From positions 1-15,437 of the forward strand of contig CASEZU010000129.1 in assembly GCA_949292445.1 (NCBI GenBank): a stretch of DNA of 15,437 nt. Reading direction: 5' to 3'. Origin of the DNA: an uncultured Spirochaetales bacterium (lineage in GTDB: Bacteria; Spirochaetota; Spirochaetia; Sphaerochaetales; Sphaerochaetaceae). Shown here one piece after another: positions 6,951 through 13,855 of the stretch. The position numbers and the translations under genes are program-made. The notes below the pieces were generated by a model. It saw only the letters and a list, made by a program, of their open reading frames with translations, ran no database searches and had not been told where the DNA came from. Positions within the stretch are counted from its first letter, which is position 1, and every line of letters starts with the position of its first letter.

Positions 6951-9686
6951 TCAGAACTCTACGGGATCGACTGAGAGGACCTCGAAGTCATACTGCCGTT
7001 CATTTATCTCGAATCTGACCTCTTCGCCGGCTTTGTGGTTTACAAGGTGCTGTCCGAGAGGAGCATTGAAATCGATGATTCCCTTCTCAGGCTCTGATTC
7101 CCACCGGCCCATGAACGTGTATGTGACATCATTTCCCGTCTGTCTGTCGCGGAGCGTGACCTTCGTGCCGAAGCCGATCAGGCCGGGAAGGACATCCTGC
7201 GGTGTCATGACGCGTACCGTCGCAAGATCATTGTTGAGCTCTCCGATTCTTCTCTCCAGCTCCCTCTTGTGCTCCTTTGCATACTGGTACTCGCTGTTCT
7301 CCCTGAGATCACCGAGCTCACGTGCGAAGTTTATCTCCTTGAGGATCTCAGGCATCTGCACGGTGTTGATATCCTTGAGCTCATCCTTCTTTCTGTCATA
7401 GCTCTTCTGCGTACAGAGGAAGCCGGAGGCAACCTTCGGCGCGGAAGGCTTCGGAGCCTCTTTCTTCACCTCGTTGAAGTCGTAATCGGGGAAGCGCTTG
7501 AGGATCATGGCCCTGTAGCGGGACTTCTCCTCAGTCTCGAGACCCTCATTGTAGAGTATCAGAGGCCTCATCTCATCGATGTCCTCCCTCTGAGAGGAGC
7601 TGATAAAGCGGTCAATGGCCCTGTCATCGACGAGGTTCTTCCTCAGCGTCTTCACGTTCTTCTTTGACTCTGCAGTGCTCTGAGACTTCGTGATGTGGGA
7701 GAGGGCGAGGAGCTTGGTCCGGAAGATCTGCTCCGGAGTGACTCCAGCCTTCTTCATGTCCGCATCGCTGAGGCTCGCCTCGCAGGAGAAGAAGATGAAC
7801 GATGGGATTGAGTCTCTGAAAGACTCCACCGAACGCCTGATCAGCGCGTAGTAATCAGCGCCATTGTTCAGTCTCCTCAGCTTGTTCGGAATGTATGAGC
7901 TGATGTAGGTCGGGAAGATCGCGACAAGCGTCTGAGCCGCACCGCTCTTGTCCGCATCGATTGCGTGGTCAACGAATTCCTTCTTGAGGACAGTGCTGTC
8001 GATGGAAGCGAAGACATCCTTCCTCTCTCCCTCATCAAGGTCATGGTAGAGGGAATCGAAGGAGACATCGAATGATACCGGAACTTCCTTCTCCGAGAGG
8101 TAATCGAGGAGAAGCACCGAGGCAATGCGCTCTGAGCGGGGATTCTTCTCCGCGCTGAGCTGATCCTGGAAATAGGAGACCATCTCCATGAACGCATCCG
8201 AAGTCTTCTCGATCCGCGGGTTGGAGAGCGCTGTCAGCACAGCCTCAACCTTGCCGTAGAAGGATGTCTCGTTGCGGAAGACATAGAGCTGCTTCTCCTC
8301 GGGGGTAGAGGGGTAGGCGGTGAGCTGGTATGTGTCCGTCGCACCGGGAATGATCCTGATGTAGCTGTTCTCCCTGAGCTCGTTTTTGACCTTCTCCGCG
8401 ATATCCTTCCATTCGCTGTCAGTGAGAATGGAAGGAACAACATCCGCCTTCATCTCCTTCAGCGTCTCCTTGTTGTCCTGGGAGGAATAGAGAAGGGTGC
8501 GCACAAGCCAGGCGATTCCGCCATCTCCCATGATCTTCGCCTTGATCTTCTGGGCGGGCACTCCCTTCTTTATCGCTCTGAGGTGCTGCTTTGAAAGCGG
8601 AGTGAGAGCATCGAAGGCGCTCTCCAGCTTTATCTCCTGAGTGTCAGTGGCGCTGTAGCGCACAGTGACGATGCGGTTCGCAACTCCGATGATGAGGCCG
8701 ACCCTTCTTGTTGCCTTCTGCAGGACATAGGTATTTGCCGAGAAGGCGATATCGCGCTCGAAATCATCGAGGATCCTCACAGGATCCTTTCCCTGTGCGA
8801 GGATGTTGTGGTGCTTGAGGCACTCCTGCAGTCTCTGCGAATCCCTGTACTTTAGCTTGAGGGAATCGACGAGCGTCCTCCTTGTCTCCTGATCATCGGC
8901 GGCTATCGAGAGAATGCGGCGGCAGATCTCAATTGAGTTGTCGATATTCCCCCTGTACTCTGACGAGGTCTCAGGATAGCCTGCCCTGATCTCGAGAAGA
9001 GAGGAGAGGAGCATTCTGTAAAGCTCAAGAGCAAGCTGCGGATTCCTCTCCGTCTCCTTCTCCACGAAAGAGGAGTAGAAGGGATAGGCACTCTTGCCGT
9101 TCCTGAGGAGCTTCTGGAATATCTCCTTGATGCGCAGGGCGTCATCTGTTTTCTGGAGGCGGAGGATTGCCCTCTGGTAATAGTTCATCGCCTTCTGCCT
9201 GTCGCCGGCTTCCTCGAAATGATCGGCGACAATGATGATGATCTCCCTGTCGGAGCTGTCAGAACGGACAAGGCGCTCGTAATAATCCCACTTCTTATCC
9301 TCTTCACCCTGGAGATCGGCGACATCGCCGAGCACGCGGAGGGCTTTCGAGGACTCTCCCGCAGAGAGTATGAGGGAACCGATGTATTTGACCGTGTCCC
9401 AGTTTCCTGCCTCGTAGAAAGACAGCAGCAGGTTGTTAAGCCTCATGCTGTACTCATGAGGCCTGAGGAGCATGCTGATCCTGCCGGCGATGTAGCTGAG
9501 GATAATGGAGTCCTCGTTGTTCTCAAGCTCCTTCTTTGCCTCTTCCCTGAGATCTATCCTCGCCTCATCGTCCTCAATGGCCATGAGCTCCTTATCTATA
9601 TTCTCGAAGGCTGTCACCTTGTAGGCTGCAGCCGGATTCTTTCCGAGGCTTCTCTCCTCGCTGAGCAATTGCTTGAAGTCAATCAT
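6951..9686 (-). CDS. greA: Giant transcription elongation factor GreA
   Basis: GreA enters the secondary channel of stalled RNA polymerase and stimulates cleavage of the backtracked transcript. The standard factor is about 158 residues. Here that module is the C-terminal part (about 754-911) of a 911-residue protein. It keeps the coiled-coil hairpin with the acidic tip ELGDLRENSEY (Asp 793, Glu 796) and the C-terminal domain with APLGQHLVNHKAGEEV. A Pro/Ala/Lys linker (KEAPKPSAPKVASG) joins it to a largely helical N-terminal region. Residues of about 60-260 there look like TPR-type helical pairs (for example DHFEEAGDRQKAMNYYQRA); the rest I do not recognise. The ATG at 9686 has AGGAG (9694-9698) seven bases upstream. 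An in-frame ATG at 9839 is upstream of the proposed promoter and is rejected. The long form is, to my knowledge, characteristic of spirochaetes. The job of the N-terminal part is unknown to me. Confidence 0.93.
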   Translation of the reverse strand: MIDFKQLLSEERSLGKNPAAAYKVTAFENIDKELMAIEDDEARIDLREEAKKELENNEDSIILSYIAGRISMLLRPHEYSMRLNNLLLSFYEAGNWDTVKYIGSLILSAGESSKALRVLGDVADLQGEEDKKWDYYERLVRSDSSDREIIIIVADHFEEAGDRQKAMNYYQRAILRLQKTDDALRIKEIFQKLLRNGKSAYPFYSSFVEKETERNPQLALELYRMLLSSLLEIRAGYPETSSEYRGNIDNSIEICRRILSIAADDQETRRTLVDSLKLKYRDSQRLQECLKHHNILAQGKDPVRILDDFERDIAFSANTYVLQKATRRVGLIIGVANRIVTVRYSATDTQEIKLESAFDALTPLSKQHLRAIKKGVPAQKIKAKIMGDGGIAWLVRTLLYSSQDNKETLKEMKADVVPSILTDSEWKDIAEKVKNELRENSYIRIIPGATDTYQLTAYPSTPEEKQLYVFRNETSFYGKVEAVLTALSNPRIEKTSDAFMEMVSYFQDQLSAEKNPRSERIASVLLLDYLSEKEVPVSFDVSFDSLYHDLDEGERKDVFASIDSTVLKKEFVDHAIDADKSGAAQTLVAIFPTYISSYIPNKLRRLNNGADYYALIRRSVESFRDSIPSFIFFSCEASLSDADMKKAGVTPEQIFRTKLLALSHITKSQSTAESKKNVKTLRKNLVDDRAIDRFISSSQREDIDEMRPLILYNEGLETEEKSRYRAMILKRFPDYDFNEVKKEAPKPSAPKVASGFLCTQKSYDRKKDELKDINTVQMPEILKEINFARELGDLRENSEYQYAKEHKRELERRIGELNNDLATVRVMTPQDVLPGLIGFGTKVTLRDRQTGNDVTYTFMGRWESEPEKGIIDFNAPLGQHLVNHKAGEEVRFEINERQYDFEVLSVDPVEF

Positions 9687-9720
9687 TCCTGTGCTCCTTC
9701 CGAATCGGGTTTCAGACTGT

Positions 9721-9755
9721 AAAATAAAAGCCGGGCAGGCATTATCCCTGCTCGG
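9721..9755 (-). promoter_or_regulatory. Hairpin plus U-rich run in greA leader (possible attenuator)
   Basis: On the minus strand CCGAGCAGG (9755-9747) pairs with CCTGCCCGG (9739-9731) with a single A-C mismatch around a seven-base loop, and is followed at once by CTTTTATTTT (9730-9721). That is the form of an intrinsic terminator, yet it lies after the greA promoter and before the greA Shine-Dalgarno sequence. It would cover roughly bases 5 to 39 of the transcript. E. coli greA also has a leader terminator that yields short GraL RNAs. A similar attenuator here is inference. Confidence 0.65.
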
Positions 9756-9765
9756 AACCATCTGA

Positions 9766-9794
9766 AATATACCATACCTTGATTGATTTGGCAA
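9766..9794 (-). promoter_or_regulatory. greA promoter, vegetative sigma type
   Basis: On the minus strand TTGCCA (9794-9789) and TATATT (9771-9766) are separated by exactly 17 bases. Each differs from the sigma-70 consensus at one position. The transcript should begin near 9759-9760, giving a leader of about 73 bases before the ATG at 9686. It is the best-matching promoter in the window. Confidence 0.8.
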
Positions 9795-9827
9795 ATTATT
9801 CCGGCTGGATGCGGCACTGTCTTTCTG

Positions 9828-9836
9828 TGCTATACT
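9828..9836 (+). promoter_or_regulatory. Extended -10 promoter for rpe-dtd
   Basis: TATACT (9831-9836) is preceded by TGC, making a good extended -10 element; no convincing -35 lies 16-19 bases upstream. Only six bases separate it from the ATG at 9843, so the predicted transcript start falls on or next to the start codon. It faces away from the greA promoter, whose -35 box lies 36 bases upstream. Confidence 0.55.
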
Positions 9837-9842
9837 CACAGC

Positions 9843-10508
9843 ATGAGACAGAGAAGCCTAATGTTCTCCCCGTCGATTCTGGGCGGGGATTTCTCGAGAG
9901 CAGGCGAGGAGCTTGAAGCAATAGCCTCATCAGGCGCTGATTATGCACATTTTGATGTCATGGACGGCTCATTTGTCCCTGAGATAACCTTCGGTGCCAA
10001 ATTCATCGAGGATCTCAGGCCGCTTTCAGATCTCGTTTTCGACGTGCATCTGATGATAGAGGCGCCCGAACGGCACATCGCGAGGTTCGCAAAAGCCGGC
10101 AGCGACATGATTACTGTGCATGCGGAGGCCACGAGGCACCTCTGGCGCGTCATCTCCATGATAAAGGAAGAGGGGAAGGAAGCAGGGGTCGCGATCAATC
10201 CGGGGACGCCTGTCTCATTCATCGAGCCGGTTCTGCCGATTGTCGACTGCGTGCTTGTGATGACCGTAAACCCCGGCTGGGGCGGACAGCGCTTCATAGC
10301 CCAGGCTGTGGAGAAGATAGAGGAGCTTGATTCCAGGCGCGCTGACGGTGGATTCTCTTATATCATCGGGGCAGACGGAGGAGTGGGCCGCGGAAATATC
10401 GCGGAGCTCTACAGGAAGGGCATGGATCTCGCGATAATGGGAACTGCGTTCTTCGGAGAGGATGACAAGGAAGCGTTCCTCCGCGAGCTCGGGGAGACTG
10501 CAGGATGA
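9843..10508 (+). CDS. rpe: Ribulose-phosphate 3-epimerase
   Basis: Rpe interconverts ribulose 5-phosphate and xylulose 5-phosphate in the pentose phosphate pathway. The 221-residue TIM barrel is of normal length. It shows FSPSIL near the N-terminus, HFDVMDGSFVP (36-46) with metal ligand His 36 and catalytic Asp 38, DVHLM with His 69, the phosphate-binding VNPGWGGQ loop (142-149, Trp where Phe is usual), and ADGGV with the second catalytic Asp at 178. The start is not settled. The ATG at 9843 has no Shine-Dalgarno but sits at the predicted 5' end of the transcript, so it would be leaderless. The ATG at 9861 (MFSPSIL) has AGAGAAG four bases upstream and gives 215 residues. An in-frame ATG at 9783 lies upstream of the promoter. 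The stop overlaps dtd by four bases. Confidence 0.95.
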   Translation: MRQRSLMFSPSILGGDFSRAGEELEAIASSGADYAHFDVMDGSFVPEITFGAKFIEDLRPLSDLVFDVHLMIEAPERHIARFAKAGSDMITVHAEATRHLWRVISMIKEEGKEAGVAINPGTPVSFIEPVLPIVDCVLVMTVNPGWGGQRFIAQAVEKIEELDSRRADGGFSYIIGADGGVGRGNIAELYRKGMDLAIMGTAFFGEDDKEAFLRELGETAG

Positions 10509-10963
10509 AAGCCGTTATCCAGAGAGTGCTCAATGCCTCCTGCAAGGTCGATGGAAAGACAACCGGGGCGATAGAACACGGCCTCCTTGTCTATTTCGGC
10601 GTGGACAAAGGTGATGATGAGGGCATTCTTCCCCGTTTTCTGGACAAGATCGTGAAGCTGAGATGCTTCGAGGATGAGAATGGGAAGATGAATCTCTCCG
10701 TCCAGGATACCGGAGGAGCTGTCCTTCTCATCAGCCAGTTCACGCTGTCGGCAGATGTATACAGAGGAAATAGGCCTTCCTTTGACAGCGCGGAGAGGCC
10801 TGAGACAGCGGAAGGCATCTACATGAAAGCTGTAAGTTATCTGAGAGAGAAGGGAATCAGGACAGAGACGGGAATTTTCGGCGCACACATGGAAATCAGC
10901 TATATTAATGACGGGCCGGTCACTTTTGTCCTCGATTCAGGAAAATTTCCGGCAAAAAGCTGA
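10505..10963 (+). CDS. dtd: D-aminoacyl-tRNA deacylase
   Basis: DTD removes D-amino acids (and glycine misloaded on tRNA-Ala) from tRNAs, acting as a dimer. The 152-residue protein has the normal length and the two diagnostic motifs: SQFTL (77-81) and NDGPVTF (135-141), whose Gly-Pro pair enters the partner subunit's active site to exclude L-amino acids. GNRPSF (88-93) is also typical. The N-terminus MKAVIQRV is characteristic, so the start is secure. It overlaps the rpe stop as ATGA, indicating coupled translation. Forty-six bases separate it from recA, with no terminator visible, so read-through into recA is possible. Confidence 0.96.
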   Translation: MKAVIQRVLNASCKVDGKTTGAIEHGLLVYFGVDKGDDEGILPRFLDKIVKLRCFEDENGKMNLSVQDTGGAVLLISQFTLSADVYRGNRPSFDSAERPETAEGIYMKAVSYLREKGIRTETGIFGAHMEISYINDGPVTFVLDSGKFPAKS

Positions 10964-11009
10964 CACAGACGGACAGCGCGGGGGAATATAAAGCAGGAGG
11001 AGATCATTC

Positions 11010-12083
11010 ATGGCGAAGATAGCAGAAGCGGATAACAGCAAGGGAAAGAGAGAAGCGCTGGAGGCGGCACGCCTGCAGATCGACAAGCAGTTCGGCAAAG
11101 GATCGCTGATGAAGCTGGGCGACAACAAGGAGACGCTAGATGTGGAGGTGATCCCCTCCGGCTCGATACTCCTTGATGAGGCGCTCGGAGTCGGCGGTTA
11201 CCCTAAGGGAAGGATCATTGAGATATATGGTCCCGAGTCCTCGGGAAAGACCACGCTGGCGCTGCACGCGATCGCTGAGAGTCAGAAGCTGGGCGGCATT
11301 GCGGCTTTCATCGATGCCGAGCATGCGCTTGATCCTGGTTATGCAAGGGCTCTCGGCGTCAATATCGATGAGCTCTGGATATCACAGCCGGACAACGGGG
11401 AGCAGGCGCTGGAGATAACCGAATCGCTCGTGCGCTCCGGAGCTGTGGATATAATCGTCGTGGATTCCGTCGCGGCCCTCACTCCGCAGGCAGAGATCGA
11501 AGGCGATATGGGTGACAGCCACGTGGGTCTTCAGGCAAGGCTGATGAGCCAGGCTTTGAGGAAGCTCACGGGAATACTTGCAAAGAGCAATACCACGATA
11601 ATCTTCATCAACCAGATCAGGATGAAGATCGGCGTCATGTTCGGCAATCCTGAGACGACCACCGGCGGAAACGCGCTCAAGTTCTATGCCTCGGTGAGAA
11701 TGGATGTCAGAAGGATCGAGTCCATCGGCAAGAACGCCGACGAAGTCACAGGAAACCGCGTCCGCGTGAAGATTGTCAAGAACAAGGTGGCGCCGCCGTT
11801 CCGCAAGTGTGAGCTCGACCTCATGTTCGGCACAGGCATCTCCTACAACGGCTCGCTCCTGGATGCCGCGCTGAAATACAACCTGATCGAGAAGTCAGGC
11901 GCCTGGTATTCATATAACGGGGAAAAGATCGGCCAGGGAAGGGACAAGACGCTTGAGTACATCAGCCAGAATCCTGAATTCGCGAAAGAGCTCGATACAG
12001 CGCTCAGGGCGATCATGTTTCCCAAGAAGGAGGCAGCCCCAGCTGAGGCCGGGGAAGAGAGAGGCCCCGGATTGTGCAATTGA
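11010..12083 (+). CDS. recA: Recombinase RecA
   Basis: RecA forms filaments on single-stranded DNA, drives homologous strand exchange and triggers the SOS response. The 357 residues include Walker [10 protein letters not shown] (74-82), the catalytic Glu 104 in DAEHALDP, Walker B IIVVDS (148-153), and the DNA-binding loop 2 region from [20 protein letters not shown] (201-220). The start has a strong AGGAGG (10995-11000) nine bases upstream and the usual RecA beginning, with [19 protein letters not shown] soon after. The C-terminal tail ([19 protein letters not shown]) is short and carries fewer acidic residues than in many bacteria. It is encoded by GC-rich DNA able to form hairpins. I found no convincing LexA-like operator in the 46 bases upstream, though the operator used by this lineage is not known to me. 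Confidence 0.98.
   Translation: MAKIAEADNSKGKREALEAARLQIDKQFGKGSLMKLGDNKETLDVEVIPSGSILLDEALGVGGYPKGRIIEIYGPESSGKTTLALHAIAESQKLGGIAAFIDAEHALDPGYARALGVNIDELWISQPDNGEQALEITESLVRSGAVDIIVVDSVAALTPQAEIEGDMGDSHVGLQARLMSQALRKLTGILAKSNTTIIFINQIRMKIGVMFGNPETTTGGNALKFYASVRMDVRRIESIGKNADEVTGNRVRVKIVKNKVAPPFRKCELDLMFGTGISYNGSLLDAALKYNLIEKSGAWYSYNGEKIGQGRDKTLEYISQNPEFAKELDTALRAIMFPKKEAAPAEAGEERGPGLCN
12049..12070 (+). other. GC-rich hairpin in the recA 3' end
   Basis: CCGGGG (12049-12054) can pair with CCCCGG (12065-12070) across a ten-base purine loop, inside the last codons of recA. The same GGGG could instead pair with CCCC at 12037-12040, so two exclusive folds exist. No T run follows, so termination is doubtful. 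It lies immediately before the proposed scpA promoter and may limit read-through or stabilise the recA mRNA end. Confidence 0.4.
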
Positions 12084-12100
12084 CAGCCGGCGGGTATAAT
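12072..12100 (+). promoter_or_regulatory. scpA promoter with consensus TATAAT
   Basis: A perfect TATAAT (12095-12100) lies 17 bases after TTGTGC (12072-12077), a weak -35 that matches the consensus mainly in TTG. The box overlaps the recA 3' end. Eight bases separate TATAAT from the scpA ATG, so transcription would begin at or within about two bases of the start codon. A TTGACA at 12080-12085 is only nine bases from TATAAT and cannot be its partner. Confidence 0.6.
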
Positions 12101-12108
12101 CGCCACTG

Positions 12109-13095
12109 ATGAGCGAGGAACGCGACCGGCTGCTTGAGGAGGAGAACAGGCACGAGTATCATGTGGAGGGTTTTGACGGCCCCCTGGATCTCCTGCTGTT
12201 CCTCATCAAGAAGAATGAACTGAACATATACAATATAGATATCTCGCTCATCACGGGCGAGTTTCTCGCGTATCTCAACGAGCACGGAGCTGAGCTCACG
12301 GAGCTCTCTGACTTCTATGAAATGGCTGCGGAGCTGCTTTATATAAAGAGCAGGATGCTGCTGCCGATTGAGACAGAGGGAGACGATGATGATTTCGAGG
12401 ATCCGAGGCAGGATCTCGTCGAGAGGCTGATCGAATACCAGAAGTACAAGAAATACACAGAGCTGCTGATCAGCGGACGCAATGCGGACACATTCCGCGT
12501 TGAGAGAAACGAGAACTACTTCCTAGTGCCTTTCGAGGGCAAGGATCTCTTCCGCGGTGTCACGCTGGACACGCTGATGCGGACATTCGCGGAGCTTATG
12601 ACGAAGATCGCTCCGGCATCGAAGATATTCAACCTCTATGAGGAAGTCTCACTGGAGGAGAAGAAGGCGCTGCTCCTGGAGCTCATAGAGACAAAGGAGC
12701 GCTTCACCCTTGATGATCTCATTGTCCATCTGGATGACAAGATGCACATCATCTGCTCGTTCATGGCGATTCTGGAAGCGGCGAGGAACCAGCTCATAGT
12801 TTTCTACCAGAAAGAGGAGTATGGCACCATCTACATCATGGCCAGGCCGCAGGACTGGAACCCTGAGCTTGCGGATGAATATGATGAGGAATTCGATGAG
12901 ATGGTCGAGGAGCACCTTGAGGATCCGTCGGACTTCTCGATCCTTACAAAGGAAGCGGAGGAGAAGCTGAGGGCGGAGGAGGCTGAGGCCCGGAAGGAAG
13001 AGGTGGAGTTCATCGGAGATGAGGAGGAGATAGACCTCCTCGAGGATGAGATAGAGGAAGGAGAAGGCGATGCAGAGGATGATGCTCAGCGATGA
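12109..13095 (+). CDS. scpA: Segregation and condensation protein A (kleisin)
   Basis: ScpA is the kleisin subunit that bridges Smc ATPase heads and, with ScpB, forms the bacterial condensin. The conserved N-terminal Smc-binding element begins YHVEGFDGPLDLLLFLIKK (17-35). ELLYIKSRMLLP follows in the first domain, and a C-terminal winged-helix region ends near residue 250. At 328 residues it is longer than the usual 240-280, because of a strongly acidic tail rich in Glu and Asp. The ATG is the only reasonable start: an in-frame TAA lies 12 bases upstream. There is no Shine-Dalgarno in the expected window, and a TATAAT stands eight bases before it, so a leaderless mRNA is likely. The 3' end overlaps scpB by 26 bases. 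Confidence 0.95.
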   Translation: MSEERDRLLEEENRHEYHVEGFDGPLDLLLFLIKKNELNIYNIDISLITGEFLAYLNEHGAELTELSDFYEMAAELLYIKSRMLLPIETEGDDDDFEDPRQDLVERLIEYQKYKKYTELLISGRNADTFRVERNENYFLVPFEGKDLFRGVTLDTLMRTFAELMTKIAPASKIFNLYEEVSLEEKKALLLELIETKERFTLDDLIVHLDDKMHIICSFMAILEAARNQLIVFYQKEEYGTIYIMARPQDWNPELADEYDEEFDEMVEEHLEDPSDFSILTKEAEEKLRAEEAEARKEEVEFIGDEEEIDLLEDEIEEGEGDAEDDAQR

Positions 13096-13855
13096 GGCCC
13101 GGCTCTGCGAGGTTGTGCTGTTCATAGAGAACCAGCCGCTCTCGCTGGACAGGATCACGGAGCTTACAGGCATTAAGCCCGATCTCGTGGAGGATGCCCT
13201 CCAGGAGCTGAGGGATGATTACAGCGACAGGGGCAGCGGCCTCATGCTCACAGAGGATGAGGATCTCTATTCATTCTCTCCATCCCCCGATCTCTATCCG
13301 CAGCTCAAGCAGAATTACGGCAGGAAGGTAGACAAGAGACTTTCCAGGGCTGCCCTTGAGACGCTGGCGATAGTTGCCTACAAGCAGCCGGTGACGAGAA
13401 AGGAAATAAAGGATATAAGAGGTGTTGATTCCGACTCAATCGTCAAGCTCCTCAGGGAGAAGGATTACATAAAGGTCGTGGGCAGGAGCAGCCAGCAGGG
13501 ACATCCTTGTCTTTACAGCACCACGCGCAAGTTCCTTTTCGAGTTCAAGCTGACATCGATTGCTGATCTGCCGAAACTCTCAGAGGTGGACAGGATGAGA
13601 TTCGAGAAGGAAGAGGAGAGCCGTGATCTTCTGGAAGAGGACGAAGAGGAAGAGCCCGTAAGCCCGAGACACGAGATAGAGACCGGCAACATAGAGAGTA
13701 TCGATCTTTCCGGCGATGACATTCCGGAAAGAAAGACAAGGAAGAAGAAAAAGGCTGAACCTGCCGCAGAGGAGAACACGGAAGGCAGCAGTGAAAGCAC
13801 AGAGGAAGCTGAGGAGACAGGAAAAGATGGCGGAGATGAGGAACAGGGTGAGTGA
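13070..13855 (+). CDS. scpB: Segregation and condensation protein B
   Basis: ScpB dimerises and wraps ScpA in the Smc-ScpAB condensin, which compacts and segregates the replicated origin. The two winged-helix domains span about residues 5-170. The most diagnostic stretch is LETLAIVAYKQPVTRKEIKD (96-115), followed by the RGVDSDS element. Beyond about residue 180 the protein has a long low-complexity acidic tail, broken by a Lys/Arg patch (ERKTRKKKK), giving 261 residues in place of the usual 180-200. The ATG at 13070 has AGGAG six bases upstream and lies within scpA in another frame. The tail-coding DNA overlaps the start of rluB. Pairing with scpA is the usual order and makes the function secure. 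Confidence 0.95.
   Translation: MQRMMLSDEARLCEVVLFIENQPLSLDRITELTGIKPDLVEDALQELRDDYSDRGSGLMLTEDEDLYSFSPSPDLYPQLKQNYGRKVDKRLSRAALETLAIVAYKQPVTRKEIKDIRGVDSDSIVKLLREKDYIKVVGRSSQQGHPCLYSTTRKFLFEFKLTSIADLPKLSEVDRMRFEKEEESRDLLEEDEEEEPVSPRHEIETGNIESIDLSGDDIPERKTRKKKKAEPAAEENTEGSSESTEEAEETGKDGGDEEQGE

Noticed and set aside
9687..9839. An in-frame extension of greA by 51 residues to an ATG at 9839
   Set aside because: It covers the proposed promoter and leader hairpin, the residues are not family-like, and ATG 9686 has an excellent AGGAG seven bases away.
10940..10950. Palindrome GGAAAATTTCC near the dtd end, considered as a LexA-type operator before recA
   Set aside because: It is short, lies in coding sequence 60 bases from the recA start, does not match a known operator, and is not repeated elsewhere in the window as far as I can see.
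10960..10992. Possible recA promoter with TATAAA at 10987-10992
   Set aside because: The nearest -35-like CTGACA is 21 bases away, and the predicted transcript start would remove the strong Shine-Dalgarno sequence.
12080..12100. TTGACA followed by TATAAT as a consensus promoter pair
   Set aside because: The two boxes are only nine bases apart, too close for one sigma factor. TTGTGC at 17 bases is the possible partner.
13716..13826. Upstream part of the rluB open frame, rich in Arg and Lys
   Set aside because: It is a shifted reading of the purine-rich scpB tail. Composition explains the basic residues, and the family begins at the S4 domain.
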